From NCBI GenBank assembly GCA_965178525.1, contig CBCXVS010000003.1:25847-89846 (forward strand): 64,000 bases of DNA, in the 5' to 3' direction. Numbering within the stretch: position 1 is the first letter of the stretch; every line of letters starts with the position of its first letter. The DNA comes from CBCXVS01 sp965178525 (GTDB lineage Bacteria > Tectomicrobia > Entotheonellia > Entotheonellales > Entotheonellaceae). The translations under genes and the position numbers were made by a program. The notes under the pieces were generated by a model. The model searched no databases and was not told the DNA's origin. It was given only the letters and a program-made list of their open reading frames with translations. Positions 35,552 through 44,084 of this stretch are shown here, piece after piece.

Positions 35552-36736
35552 TTACGATACGGTCTTGGAGACGAGGTGTTCCTTCACGACGCCGAGACTA
35601 TATTCACGTGCCCAAGAATCCGCTTCGAGCGCCTCGGAAATAGCGGTGAGAGGGACAGCTGTGTGCCGAGCCATAGTCGCTTCAATCACCGCCGGAATAT
35701 CCATGAAGCCGATGATCCCGTCGAGAAACGCCTGCACCGCGATTTCATTGGCGGCGTTTAACACGGCTGGCATACTCCCGCCCGTACGGGCAGCCTCAAA
35801 GGCAAGCTGCAAACACGGAAAGCGTTCCGGCTCCGGGGGATAAAAATGCAGGGCTTGCACGGCAAAGAGGTCGAGGGAGGGCAGTGTGTTTGGCAAACGC
35901 TCCGGATACGCTAGCGCATAGGAAATGGGAATGCGCATATCGGGAATGCCAAGCTGTGCCAGGACGGAACCATCGTAAAATTCCACCATGGAATGAACGA
36001 TACTCTGTGGATGGACAACGATCTGGACTTGCTCGATCGAGACGTCAAACAACCGATGCGCCTCGATGACCTCCAGCCCTTTATTCATCATCGTGGCGGA
36101 ATCGATCGTAATTTTTCTTCCCATCTTCCAATTCGGATGATTCAGCGCATCGTCGATGCTGACATGTGGCATCGCCTCTAAGGGCAAATCCCGGAACGGC
36201 CCACCCGATGCGGTCAACAAGATACGCCGCAGGGCAGAACGTTGCTGCCCGTGCAGGGCCTGAAAAATCGCATTATGCTCACTGTCAACGGGAATGATTT
36301 GCCCCCAGCCCTCGACATCAGGACGCACCACGAGTTCCCCAGCCATCACCAAAGGCTCTTTGTTGGCGACGGCTACGTCAATGCCAGCTTCCACGGCACG
36401 TAGCGTCGGCTGCAAGCCGACCGCACCCACGACGGCTGACATCACGAGTTGGACGCCCGGATAGGTCGCGGCCCGGCACAAGCCGTCCATCCCGGCATCC
36501 ACTTCGATCTCCAAGTCCTGCAGGCGTTGCCGCAAGAGAGCGGCTTTTTCTTCGTCAAATAAGACGACGAGTCGAGGATGAAAACGACGGGCTTGTTGCT
36601 CGATGATATCGACATTGCCATGAGCAGCCAGCGTAACAACCGTAAAGCTCTCCGGATGTGATGCCACGACATCCAAGGTATTTCCCCCGACAGAACCGGT
36701 GGAGCCCAGAACGGCCAACCCTTTACGGGTGTTCAT
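35552..36736 (-). CDS. dxr: 1-deoxy-D-xylulose 5-phosphate reductoisomerase
   Basis: A 394-residue enzyme that makes 2-C-methyl-D-erythritol 4-phosphate, the first committed step of the MEP isoprenoid route, with NADPH. The NADPH loop LGSTGSVGGNTLD is at residues 10-22, VANKEPLVMAGEL lies ahead of the metal site, PVDSEHNAIFQAL holds the metal ligands, and LTASGGPFRD with KMGRKITIDSATMMNKGLE follows. GGGGGA lies seven bases before ATG 36736. It follows cdsA by 40 bases. The usual downstream rseP is absent, and thpR-recA take its place. Confidence 0.96.
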   Translation of the reverse strand: MNTRKGLAVLGSTGSVGGNTLDVVASHPESFTVVTLAAHGNVDIIEQQARRFHPRLVVLFDEEKAALLRQRLQDLEIEVDAGMDGLCRAATYPGVQLVMSAVVGAVGLQPTLRAVEAGIDVAVANKEPLVMAGELVVRPDVEGWGQIIPVDSEHNAIFQALHGQQRSALRRILLTASGGPFRDLPLEAMPHVSIDDALNHPNWKMGRKITIDSATMMNKGLEVIEAHRLFDVSIEQVQIVVHPQSIVHSMVEFYDGSVLAQLGIPDMRIPISYALAYPERLPNTLPSLDLFAVQALHFYPPEPERFPCLQLAFEAARTGGSMPAVLNAANEIAVQAFLDGIIGFMDIPAVIEATMARHTAVPLTAISEALEADSWAREYSLGVVKEHLVSKTVS

Positions 36737-36776
36737 AGACGTATCCCCCTTAGGTTATCATGCGCCACGATCGAGC

Positions 36777-37592
36777 TTAGACAAACGACGCGCTAGTCAA
36801 AAAGCCGAGGAGATAAAACGCAAGCGGTGCGGCCAAGAAAAAGCTGTCCAGACGATCCAGAAGTCCGCCATGACCGGGCATGAAGGTACCGGAGTCTTTC
36901 ACACCGGTGTATCGCTTGAGAAGCGATTCTGCCAGATCACTCACTTGCGCCGTGAAAGCAATCAGGAGTCCGAAAACTAAGCTCTGATACAGCGACAATG
37001 GGAGGCCCAACATCCGTGTACCCACGGTTGCAGCGACCAAGCAGCTAAGGCCCCCGGCAACCGCTCCTTCCCAGGTTTTGCCCGGGCTTACCGCGGGAAC
37101 CATCAGATGACGTCCTAGCCCCCGGCCGATGTACAGTGCCACGACATCACCAACCCAAACGACAACGCAAAGAAGAAAGACAAATTCCTTGCCTGCTTCC
37201 AGGCTACGGAGCAGGACCACATGGCTTAGCCCCCAGCCAATCAAGAACACCCCAAAAAGACAATGAGCAAGCGCCAGAAATGGAGAAGAGGCCGATTCCG
37301 CTTGCCATAACGCACACACGGAGAGGAGTATGAGCCCGAGCGATAACGCCAATGGCATCCCGCGTACGCCCCACACATAAGCCACGAGCGCCAAGCCTAG
37401 GGCGAAAGCATAACTTGCCACAACACAGGCAGCAAGACGCTTCAAAGGTAGTAAACAGAAGTATTCGTATAAACTCAGGCTGATCACAACGCATACGAGC
37501 AACAGAAACAGCCCGCGCGAAGCATAGAGGAGAAAAAACACCACGGGTGGAAGGAGGACGACCGCACTGACGATGCGTTTGTAATGATCCAT
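36777..37592 (-). CDS. cdsA: Phosphatidate cytidylyltransferase
   Basis: A 271-residue integral membrane enzyme that makes CDP-diacylglycerol from phosphatidic acid and CTP, the branch point of phospholipid synthesis. About seven to eight helices are visible. The C-terminal signature DLAESLLKRYTGVKDSGTF followed by PGHGGLLDRLDS is the catalytic CDP-alcohol-forming motif with its metal-binding Asp residues. The N-terminus starts YKRIVSAVVLLPPVVFFLL. No clear ribosome site precedes the ATG. It lies between uppS and dxr in the usual order. Confidence 0.95.
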   Translation of the reverse strand: MDHYKRIVSAVVLLPPVVFFLLYASRGLFLLLVCVVISLSLYEYFCLLPLKRLAACVVASYAFALGLALVAYVWGVRGMPLALSLGLILLSVCALWQAESASSPFLALAHCLFGVFLIGWGLSHVVLLRSLEAGKEFVFLLCVVVWVGDVVALYIGRGLGRHLMVPAVSPGKTWEGAVAGGLSCLVAATVGTRMLGLPLSLYQSLVFGLLIAFTAQVSDLAESLLKRYTGVKDSGTFMPGHGGLLDRLDSFFLAAPLAFYLLGFLTSASFV

Positions 37593-37682
37593 GAGCTGTC
37601 AACATGGAAATACGAGGCCACTAATGGAGGAGTAACGTAACGCACGCCCCGATGCCTCGTCATGATCGTAGGAGAGAGGCGA

Positions 37683-37700
37683 GCCGTGCCATGGCACGGC
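37683..37700. repeat. Perfect 18-bp palindrome abutting the uppS stop codon
   Basis: GCCGTGCCATGGCACGGC is its own complement and ends one base before the uppS stop codon. It could be an mRNA hairpin or a protein-binding site between uppS and cdsA. A loop-free palindrome is a poor terminator. Confidence 0.6.
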
Positions 37701-38447
37701 CTAGGCGAGTTGTTCGTGCGTTAAACCGAAACGGCGCTCGCGCTGCTGATAATCGAGGAGCGCATGTAACAGATCGTCACCGCGAAAATCGGGCCAAAGG
37801 ACCGGAGTAAAATAGAGTTCGGCATATGCCGACTGCCAGAGGAGAAAATTGCTCAACCGCTGTTCACCACTGGTACGGATAAACAAGTCCACATCGGTTA
37901 AACCCGCCGTATCCAGATGCGCCGCAAACAGGTCTTCATCGATTTCATCGACGGAGAGACACCCCTGTTGGACTTGCAAAGCCAAGCGGCGAACCCCACG
38001 CGTCATTTCCGCATGCGAGCCGTATCCCAGGGCGAGGGTGAACACCATACCATCACACGAAGCCGTTTGCGCCTTGGTTTGTTCCACCATCGCATGCGCC
38101 GAGCGCTGCAGGACCGACATATCGCCGATGGCGTTGAAACGGATATTCTCCTGACACATGCGTTTGCACTCTTTACGCAGGTGCTGGCGCAGAATACGCA
38201 TCAACACGGCCAGCTCGGCGCGAGGCCGTTCTAAATTCTCCATGGACAGGGCATAGAGGGTCAAGGCAGGAATACCGAGGCGCCGACATGCAGAGACAAT
38301 GTCATCCACCGAACTCACGCCCGCACGATGTCCGGCATTACGGGGTAAATTGCGGCGTTGAGCCCAGCGGCCATTGCCATCCATCACAATGGCCACATGT
38401 TGGGGAAGCCTATCTTGATCAAGCTGGCTGAGCAACGTCGAATCCAA
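37701..38447 (-). CDS. uppS: Undecaprenyl diphosphate synthase (isoprenyl transferase)
   Basis: A 248-residue cis-prenyltransferase that builds the C55 lipid carrier for peptidoglycan from FPP and IPP. Motif I HVAIVMDGNGRWA (residues 18-29) holds the catalytic Asp. NLPRNAGHRAG and LYALSMENLERP follow, and DLFIRTSGEQRLSNFLLWQ is the C-terminal signature. Start is a TTG at 38447 with GGGGAGA seven bases ahead. A MITE-like repeat lies 22 bases upstream, between frr and uppS. Confidence 0.96.
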   Translation of the reverse strand: MDSTLLSQLDQDRLPQHVAIVMDGNGRWAQRRNLPRNAGHRAGVSSVDDIVSACRRLGIPALTLYALSMENLERPRAELAVLMRILRQHLRKECKRMCQENIRFNAIGDMSVLQRSAHAMVEQTKAQTASCDGMVFTLALGYGSHAEMTRGVRRLALQVQQGCLSVDEIDEDLFAAHLDTAGLTDVDLFIRTSGEQRLSNFLLWQSAYAELYFTPVLWPDFRGDDLLHALLDYQQRERRFGLTHEQLA

Positions 38448-38469
38448 GTCTATCTCTCCCCAGAGGGGC

Positions 38470-38544
38470 TAAGTACCTGGACAGAATTACCTTTATACAT
38501 TTCTCCAGAGGAAAGATATAAATTTAATTTTGTTTCGGTACTTA
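38470..38544. repeat. MITE-like element, copy A (frr-uppS gap)
   Basis: 75 bp with terminal inverted repeats TAAGTACCTGGACAGAATTA and TAATTTTGTTTCGGTACTTA (16 of 20 pair) and a central hairpin around TTTCTCCAGAGGAAAGA. It matches copy C at 62 of 75 positions by hand count. Ends in TA on both sides, as expected for a TA-targeting (IS630/mariner-like) non-autonomous element. Confidence 0.85.
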
Positions 38545-38595
38545 TCAATCGGTCTACCCACGCCGAGGTGGGCATGCAACGGGGTGTGGCAAGCC

Positions 38596-39153
38596 CTACA
38601 CTTCCATGACCTCATGCTCCTTCGTTTGCAGAATGTCATCAATGCTCGCGATAAACCGATCCGTAATTTTTTGCACCTGATCTTGTCCCCGCCGCCAGTC
38701 ATCTTCTGAAACCATCTTGTCTTTTTCGAGGCTCTTCAGGGTGTCATTCCCCTCACGGCGCACATTGCGCAGAGCGATTTTGGCCTCCTCCCCGACTTTC
38801 TTCACTTGCTTTACCAAGTCCTTCCGGCGATCAGCCGTCAACGGCGGAATCGTGAGGCGAATCAGCGTGCCATCGTTGGCCGGTGTAAGCCCCAAGTCGG
38901 AACGTTGAATCGCTTTTTCAATCGGACCGATCTGGGATTTATCCCACGGTTGGATCGTGATCAGGCGGCTTTCCGGCACCGCTAGCGTGGCCAGTTGGTT
39001 CAGAGGGGTGCCGGTCCCGTAGTAGTCAATGGTAATGCCATCGAGCAACGCCAGCGACGCGCGTCCGGTACGAATGCGTGAGAGCTCTTTGCGCAGAGCT
39101 TCCAGGGATCGATCCATCTTATGCTCGACTTCCTGATACACATCTTCAAGCAT
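38596..39153 (-). CDS. frr: Ribosome recycling factor
   Basis: A 185-residue factor that, with EF-G, splits post-termination ribosomes. The three-helix bundle is clear: MDRSLEALRKELSRIRTGRA at the start, the domain II segment GTPLNQLATLAVPESR and PWDKS in the hinge, then IRLTIPPLTADRRKDLVK and GEEAKIALRNVRREGND. AGGAGGGG precedes the ATG at 39153. Two bases separate it from the stop of pyrH, so the pair is coupled. Confidence 0.97.
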   Translation of the reverse strand: MLEDVYQEVEHKMDRSLEALRKELSRIRTGRASLALLDGITIDYYGTGTPLNQLATLAVPESRLITIQPWDKSQIGPIEKAIQRSDLGLTPANDGTLIRLTIPPLTADRRKDLVKQVKKVGEEAKIALRNVRREGNDTLKSLEKDKMVSEDDWRRGQDQVQKITDRFIASIDDILQTKEHEVMEV

Positions 39154-39155
39154 GC

Positions 39156-39875
39156 CTAATCCCCTCCTACGAACGTGCCGATGCGTTTTCCCTCCAGGAT
39201 GGACCGAATACTGCCGGATTGTTTGAGATCAAACACCACGATAGGCAATCGATTGTCCATGCAGAGGGAGATCGCTGCCGCATCCATGATCTTTAAACCA
39301 CGCTGCAACACGTCCAGGTACGCCACCTGTTGCAGCTTCACCGCCTCAGGATGCGTCATCGGGTCCGCATCGTACACACCATCAACCTTGGTCGCTTTTA
39401 ATACGATTTCCGCTCCGATTTCCGCCGCTCGGAGCGCCGCCGTCGTATCGGTTGTGAAATACGGGTTCCCAGTACCGCCAGCGAAGATCACCACCCGGCC
39501 CGCTGCCAGGTGATGCATGGCGCGCCGGCGAATATACGGCTCCGCAATCGCCTGCATTTCAAAGGCGGTCTGAACCCGTGTGAGCACACCGATTTTCTCT
39601 AGACCGGCTTGCAGCGACAAGCCATTAATCACGGTAGCCAACATCCCCATATGATCCGCCGTGACCCGCTCGATCCCATACGCCTGCGCCTCTGTACCCC
39701 GAAAAATATTGCCCCCGCCAATCACCACGGCAAGCTCGACCCCTAACTGTTGCACCTCTTGAATTTCGGCGCTGATATATTGCAGCATTTTGGCGTCAAT
39801 ACCATATCCTTGCTCGCCAACGAGGGCCTCGCCACTGAGTTTCAGGAGTGCCCGGCGATAGGTGAGCGTTTGCAT
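39156..39875 (-). CDS. pyrH: UMP kinase
   Basis: A 239-residue hexameric UMP kinase of the amino-acid kinase fold, converting UMP to UDP. RALLKLSGEAL opens the phosphate-binding loop, VVIGGGNIFRG is the Gly-rich second loop, GTGNPYFTTDTTAALRA is the substrate site, and ATKVDGVYDADP the ATP region. ATG 39875 has AAGGA about nine bases upstream. An in-frame extension to 39917 lacks support. It stands in the classic rpsB-tsf-pyrH-frr order. Confidence 0.97.
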   Translation of the reverse strand: MQTLTYRRALLKLSGEALVGEQGYGIDAKMLQYISAEIQEVQQLGVELAVVIGGGNIFRGTEAQAYGIERVTADHMGMLATVINGLSLQAGLEKIGVLTRVQTAFEMQAIAEPYIRRRAMHHLAAGRVVIFAGGTGNPYFTTDTTAALRAAEIGAEIVLKATKVDGVYDADPMTHPEAVKLQQVAYLDVLQRGLKIMDAAAISLCMDNRLPIVVFDLKQSGSIRSILEGKRIGTFVGGD

Positions 39876-39933
39876 GGTAGCTAATCCTTCTATCTGGCTC
39901 TGGCCGAGGGGGGGCATATGGGCGGTTGCTAAG

Positions 39934-40533
39934 CTAGGCGTTTTCCCCTAGCACGAAGCGGACAAAACGGTTGACCGTGATATTCTCTCCAATCTTGGCA
40001 ATCTTCTCTTGCAGGAGATCACTCACCGTCATATCGTTATTTTTCACGAAGGGCTGTTCGAGCAAGCACATGTCCTCGTAATATTTTTGCAGCCGCCCTT
40101 CGACAATCTTCGGAATGACCTGCTCCGGACGCCCCGCCTCTTTGGCTTGTTCTTCCAGAATATGCCGTTCCTTGGCAATGGCCTCTTCCGGGACATCCTC
40201 CCTGGACACGTAAAGCGGGCTGCTCGCGGCGATCTGCATGGCAATATTATGGACAAACTCTTGGAAGTCTTCCGTGCGAGCCACGAAATCCGTCTCGCAA
40301 TTGACTTCAACCAGCACGCCCAAACGCCCACCACCATGGATATATGAGTGCACCGTACCCTCACGAGTACTCCGCACACTCTTTTTGGCAGCCGCTTGTA
40401 ATCCTTTGGTGCGCAAATAATCGCTCGCCACCTCGATGGACCCATCGGACGCGGTCAGCGCCTCCTTACAGTCCATTATACCAGCCCCGGTTTTTTCGCG
40501 CAGCTCCTTCACCATTGCTGAAGTAATGTTCAT
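39934..40533 (-). CDS. tsf: Elongation factor Ts, short form
   Basis: A 199-residue EF-Ts, the nucleotide-exchange factor of EF-Tu. MVKELREKTGAGIMDCKEAL is the N-terminal signature, ready to bind EF-Tu, and VEVNCETDFVARTEDF is the core TDFV motif that enters the EF-Tu magnesium site. It has one core subdomain, as in Thermus and many deep-branching groups, against about 283 residues in E. coli. The start at 40533 follows AAGGA. It follows rpsB by 107 bases in the same transcript. Confidence 0.96.
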   Translation of the reverse strand: MNITSAMVKELREKTGAGIMDCKEALTASDGSIEVASDYLRTKGLQAAAKKSVRSTREGTVHSYIHGGGRLGVLVEVNCETDFVARTEDFQEFVHNIAMQIAASSPLYVSREDVPEEAIAKERHILEEQAKEAGRPEQVIPKIVEGRLQKYYEDMCLLEQPFVKNNDMTVSDLLQEKIAKIGENITVNRFVRFVLGENA

Positions 40534-40640
40534 ACCATTTTCCTTGTACCTATGGTTGACCCGTACCCGGACAGACATTTGTGCAGAAATACGCTAGAGG
40601 ATTTCATACAAAAAAAACCTGCTGTCCGGCATGCGTCGCT

Positions 40641-41507
40641 CTACTGATCGGATTCAAGAAAAGGGTCGAGATCTGCCTCCGGCGCGTCTTCAACCGCGGT
40701 GGCCGTCATCGCCGGCTCCAGCTCATCTGCCGCCACCGCGGCCTCAACGTCAGACGCAGCAGATAGGTCTTGGGGCTGCGACCACACTTCCGCAACCGGC
40801 TCCACCATGGGAACGGCGACTTGCCGCTCATGCATGCCCTCGAGTGCGGCATCGGCAATGCTGCCGGTCATGAGACGAATCGCACGAATGGCATCATCAT
40901 TGCATGGAATGACGTGGTCGATATCATCGGGATCGCAATTCGTATCGACCAAAGCGATCGTCGGAATACCGAGCTTTTTCGCTTCGCTAATCGCAATCCG
41001 TTCTTTTTTACAATCGATAATAAAGAGAGCACCGGGAAGCGCGTCCATTTCCTTGATACCGCCGAGCAACTTCTCCAGCTTCGCCCGCTTTTTTTGCAAC
41101 TTCAGCACTTCTTTTTTGGGCAGGCTCTCCCACGCTCCCGACTCATGTAGGTGATCATACTCTTTCAGGCGATTCAGACTCTGCTTGATCGTCGTAAAAT
41201 TCGTCAAAGCGCCGCCCAGCCAGCGTTGATTGACGTAGAATTGCTGGGAACGCGTCGCTTCGTCGCTGATAATGTCTTGCGCCTGTTTTTTCGTACCCAC
41301 GAAGAGGATTTTTTCACCCCGGGCCGCCGCGCTGCGGACAAATTTGTACGCCTCACGAAACCGCCGCAAGGTCTGTTGCAAATCGATAATATAAATGCCA
41401 TTTCGCGATCCGAAAATATGCCGTTTCATTTTCGGATTCCATCGATTCGTCTGATGACCGAAATGGGCGCCCGATTCCAGTAATTGCCGTATCGTAATGG
41501 CTGCCAA
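40641..41507 (-). CDS. rpsB: 30S ribosomal protein S2
   Basis: A 288-residue S2. The start is a TTG at 41507 placed eight bases after AGGAGG, giving AAITIRQLLESGAHFGHQ. The family landmarks GSRNGIYIIDLQQTL, FVGTKKQAQD, QRWLGGALTNF and GIPTIALVDTNCDPD are all present. After about residue 230 there is an acidic Ala/Glu-rich tail (for example AADELEPAMTATAVEDAPEA), longer than in E. coli (241 residues). A MITE-like element lies 50 bases upstream, where the promoter or leader of rpsB should be. Confidence 0.97.
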   Translation of the reverse strand: MAAITIRQLLESGAHFGHQTNRWNPKMKRHIFGSRNGIYIIDLQQTLRRFREAYKFVRSAAARGEKILFVGTKKQAQDIISDEATRSQQFYVNQRWLGGALTNFTTIKQSLNRLKEYDHLHESGAWESLPKKEVLKLQKKRAKLEKLLGGIKEMDALPGALFIIDCKKERIAISEAKKLGIPTIALVDTNCDPDDIDHVIPCNDDAIRAIRLMTGSIADAALEGMHERQVAVPMVEPVAEVWSQPQDLSAASDVEAAVAADELEPAMTATAVEDAPEADLDPFLESDQ

Positions 41508-41557
41508 GGGAAACCCCTCCTGTGGTGTCAGCATTAAGCATTGAAGTCCCGAGACAA

Positions 41558-41631
41558 TAAGTTCCTGGACAAAATTAGCGATATCGTTTTTCCAGAGGAA
41601 AAATATGCATGTAATTCTGTTCGGGCACTTA
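41558..41631. repeat. MITE-like element, copy B (rpsI-rpsB gap)
   Basis: 74 bp bounded by TAAGTTCCTGGACAAAATTA and TAATTCTGTTCGGGCACTTA, with a perfect 7-bp inner hairpin TTTTTCC-AGA-GGAAAAA. It matches the complement of copy D at 65 of 74 positions by hand count. It lies in the leader region of rpsB, so its hairpins would be in the mRNA between rpsI and rpsB. Confidence 0.85.
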
Positions 41632-41658
41632 CCATCGGCCAACCGTCGCACGACTTCG

Positions 41659-42054
41659 CTAACGCTTAGAGTATTGAAACCGCTTCCGGGCCTTTTTCCG
41701 CCCGTACTTTTTGCGCTCCTTCATCCGCGAGTCGCGTGTCAAAAAACCCTGTTGCTTGAGGGCTGGCCGCAACGCGGGGTCCGCGAGTAAGAGCGCTTTA
41801 GAAATGCCATGGCGGATCGCGCCCGCCTGACCGGATACACCGCCACCGCGCACGGTAATCAAGGCATCAAACTGCTCCAACGTCTCGGTGAGTTGGAGCG
41901 GCTCCTGCACGACGCTTTGATGGGTTTCAAGCAGAAAATAATGGTCTAAGGGCCGCCGATTGATCGTCACTTGCCCACTGCCGGGCATCAACCAGACCCT
42001 CGCAATGGCGGATTTCCGCTTGCCCGTTTGATAATATCGAGTTGTCTCTGCCAT
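41659..42054 (-). CDS. rpsI: 30S ribosomal protein S9
   Basis: A 131-residue S9: YYQTGKRKSAIARVWLMPG at the start, VRGGGVSGQAGAIRHGISKAL in the middle, and a basic C-terminus RMKERKKYGRKKARKRFQYS ending in KR, the tail that reaches the decoding centre. ATG 42054 has GGAGGGAGG directly before it. It follows rplM by 61 bases, the usual L13-S9 pair. Confidence 0.97.
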   Translation of the reverse strand: MAETTRYYQTGKRKSAIARVWLMPGSGQVTINRRPLDHYFLLETHQSVVQEPLQLTETLEQFDALITVRGGGVSGQAGAIRHGISKALLLADPALRPALKQQGFLTRDSRMKERKKYGRKKARKRFQYSKR

Positions 42055-42115
42055 CCTCCCTCCAGGCAATGTGCACCTTGGCTGCAAGCGCCACAACAGC
42101 TATGCAGGATTGAAA

Positions 42116-42550
42116 TCAGCGAGATAAAACCAGAGGCTCGGGTTTTTGGGCGGCATGGGGATGCGTGCTCGAGGCATACACCTTCAATTTTCGAATCATG
42201 GCCCGACCGAGTTTCGTCTTGGGTAACATCCCACGTATGGCCAATTCCACCAGCCGTTCCGGCCGACGTTGGCGCAGTTTCTCTGCCGGAATTTCGCGCA
42301 AGCCACCGGGATATCCCGTATGCCAACGATACAGCTTTTGGGACCATTTATTGCCGGTCAACGCCACCTTACCCGCGTTGACGACAATGACATAGTCGCC
42401 CGTGTCGACATGGAGCGTGTAAATCGGTTTATGCTTTCCCCGCAGAATGGTGGCGACCTCACTGGCGAGTCGGCCGAGCACCTTGTCTTCCGCATCGACG
42501 ACATACCACTTCCGTGGCACATCTTCATGTCGTATAGAAACCGTCCGCAT
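42116..42550 (-). CDS. rplM: 50S ribosomal protein L13
   Basis: A 144-residue L13: KWYVVDAEDKVLGRLASEVA, TGDYVIVVNAGKVALTGNKW, then RIPAEKLRQRR-like basic stretch and AIRGMLPKTKLGRAMIRKLK. The start at 42550 gives MRTVSIRHEDV, the normal N-terminus. A sigma70-like promoter lies about 45 bases upstream, so the rplM-rpsI pair can be read from its own promoter inside the larger block. Confidence 0.96.
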   Translation of the reverse strand: MRTVSIRHEDVPRKWYVVDAEDKVLGRLASEVATILRGKHKPIYTLHVDTGDYVIVVNAGKVALTGNKWSQKLYRWHTGYPGGLREIPAEKLRQRRPERLVELAIRGMLPKTKLGRAMIRKLKVYASSTHPHAAQKPEPLVLSR

Positions 42551-42593
42551 CGCATACACTCCAGTGGATAGCCAACCTATAGATACAAGCCAT

Positions 42594-42623
42594 AGCATAG
42601 AAAGCACACACCTATTTGTCAAG
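42594..42623 (-). promoter_or_regulatory. Promoter upstream of rplM
   Basis: On the minus strand TTGACA (42623-42618), an 18-base spacer and TATGCT (42599-42594) give a sigma70-like promoter in the gap between yraN and rplM. It points at the rplM-rpsI genes. Confidence 0.5.
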
Positions 42624-42658
42624 CCCACCGGCAGACCTCAGGTGCGCGATCTCAACGC

Positions 42659-43042
42659 TCAGTAGAAAAAGCGCTCTGACGGGCAGAACGCCGCCGGAAT
42701 ATGGATGACGTCCGGCATGGCATCCGGCCGCACGAGGATGGCAACCACATCAAACCGTAAAGCCGTGTGCGGCAATTTCTGCTGGCGCACATAATGCATC
42801 GCCACCCGGACAAGCGTCTGTTGCTTCCGCTGATCGACCATCTCGGCCGGAAAGCCAAAGACGGTGTGCGTCTTGGATTTGACCTCGATAAAAACCAGCG
42901 TGCCGCCATCCCAGGCAATAATGTCGATTTCGCCCCGGCGACTGCGATAGTTGCGCTCTTGGATAAGATAGCCTTGTTGTTGCAAAAACTCGGCCGCGAT
43001 CTGCTCGCCTTGTTGCCCACGGCGTCGGCGCCAGCCCTTCAT
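42659..43042 (-). CDS. yraN: UPF0102 / YraN-family protein
   Basis: A 127-residue protein of the YraN family with a predicted restriction-endonuclease-like core: GEQIAAEFLQQQGY, RSRRGEIDIIAWDGGTLVFIEVK (the GEIDxI...D...EVK pattern of PD-(D/E)xK nucleases), then FDVVAI. Function is not settled. It regularly neighbours rnhB, as here, with 20 bases between them, which hints at a role in RNA-DNA hybrid or repair processing. Confidence 0.92.
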   Translation of the reverse strand: MKGWRRRRGQQGEQIAAEFLQQQGYLIQERNYRSRRGEIDIIAWDGGTLVFIEVKSKTHTVFGFPAEMVDQRKQQTLVRVAMHYVRQQKLPHTALRFDVVAILVRPDAMPDVIHIPAAFCPSERFFY

Positions 43043-43062
43043 GCTCTCCCTTCACCACACAT

Positions 43063-43683
43063 CTAAAAAACGACCCCTCGAAAGCTACGGCGGTGAATCG
43101 GACAGGGGCCGTAGGCCCGCAAACGACGGTAATGTTCCCGCGTCGGATAGCCTTTATGGGCCGCGAAGCCATAGACTGAATAGCGCTTGGCATACGCCAT
43201 CATCAATCGGTCTCGGGTGACTTTGGCGACCACAGACGCCGCTGCGATCGACGCACAGCAGGCATCACCTCGTACGAGCGTCCGTTGCCGTACCGAACTC
43301 GGGAAGGTTGTGGTTCCGTCAACCAGGACCAGATCCGGGAGGCTCTCCAGTTGCTGCACGGCCTGGCGCATGGCCTCCTGCGTAGCTTTCAGGATATTAT
43401 GCCGGTCAATGTAGGCGTGGGAAACCATGCCAAGGCCGTATGAAATCGCCTCTCGAAGAATGTGACGATAGACGCGCTCACGTTGGGAAGCGGTCAACTG
43501 CTTGGAGTCGCGCAAGCCGGGAATGACATCATGGCAAGGCAACACGACAGCCGCCGCAACCACCGGTCCGGCCAGTGGCCCTCGGCCCGCTTCATCCACC
43601 CCGGCAACCCGCTGGCGCCCGGCCGCCTGTGCCTGCGCCTCAAAGGGTTGAAAAGGCAACTCGGTTCTTTGACGGAGTGCCAC
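43063..43683 (-). CDS. rnhB: Ribonuclease HII
   Basis: A 206-residue RNase HII, which nicks DNA at embedded ribonucleotides. The catalytic set is visible in VAGVDEAGRGPLAGPVVAAAV (Asp-Glu pair), LVDGTTTFP (Asp) and ASVVAKVTRDRLM (Asp of the KVxRD motif). GTG 43683 is taken as start. It lies 13 bases after the rplS stop and no upstream in-frame start has a ribosome site. The C-terminus HKGYPTREHYRRLRAYGP matches the family. Confidence 0.93.
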   Translation of the reverse strand: MALRQRTELPFQPFEAQAQAAGRQRVAGVDEAGRGPLAGPVVAAAVVLPCHDVIPGLRDSKQLTASQRERVYRHILREAISYGLGMVSHAYIDRHNILKATQEAMRQAVQQLESLPDLVLVDGTTTFPSSVRQRTLVRGDACCASIAAASVVAKVTRDRLMMAYAKRYSVYGFAAHKGYPTREHYRRLRAYGPCPIHRRSFRGVVF

Positions 43684-43696
43684 GCGCGACGCCGAC

Positions 43697-44044
43697 TTAG
43701 TGAAAACGCCGTTCTTTGATACGGGCAGCTTTGCCACGGCGCTGCCGCAGGTAAAAGAGCTTGGCCCGGCGCACTTTGCCATGCCGCGCGACCTGAATGG
43801 CATCGATCTTGGGGGAATGTAAAGGAAAAATCCGTTCGACCCCGACCCCGTACGATACCTTGCGCACGGTAAACGTCCGGCGCACCCCACTGCCGCTGAT
43901 CGCGATGACGACCCCTTCAAATGCCTGTACGCGCTCCCGGCTACCCTCGACAATGCGTACTTGGACCCGGACCGTATCACCGGGCCGAAAGGCCGGTAAT
44001 TCTTCCTTCATTTGGATTTGTTCGAGCTCTTGCAACGCATACAT
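43697..44044 (-). CDS. rplS: 50S ribosomal protein L19
   Basis: A 115-residue L19: PAFRPGDTVRVQVRIVEGSR, VQAFEGVVIAISGSGVRRTF, and PLHSPKIDAIQVARHGKVRRA with a basic tail. ATG 44044 is preceded by AGAGGA with eight bases of spacing. It follows trmD, giving the standard rpsP-rimM-trmD-rplS order. Confidence 0.97.
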   Translation of the reverse strand: MYALQELEQIQMKEELPAFRPGDTVRVQVRIVEGSRERVQAFEGVVIAISGSGVRRTFTVRKVSYGVGVERIFPLHSPKIDAIQVARHGKVRRAKLFYLRQRRGKAARIKERRFH

Positions 44045-44084
44045 ACGGCTATTCCTCTTACTTGACATGGACTTACGAAATGCT

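Noticed and set aside
40563..40634. Inverted repeat CCCGGACAG / CTGTCCGG between tsf and rpsB as another MITE copy
   Set aside because: Only about 8 bases per arm agree and the inner hairpin and TA-ended termini are missing. It may just be an mRNA hairpin.
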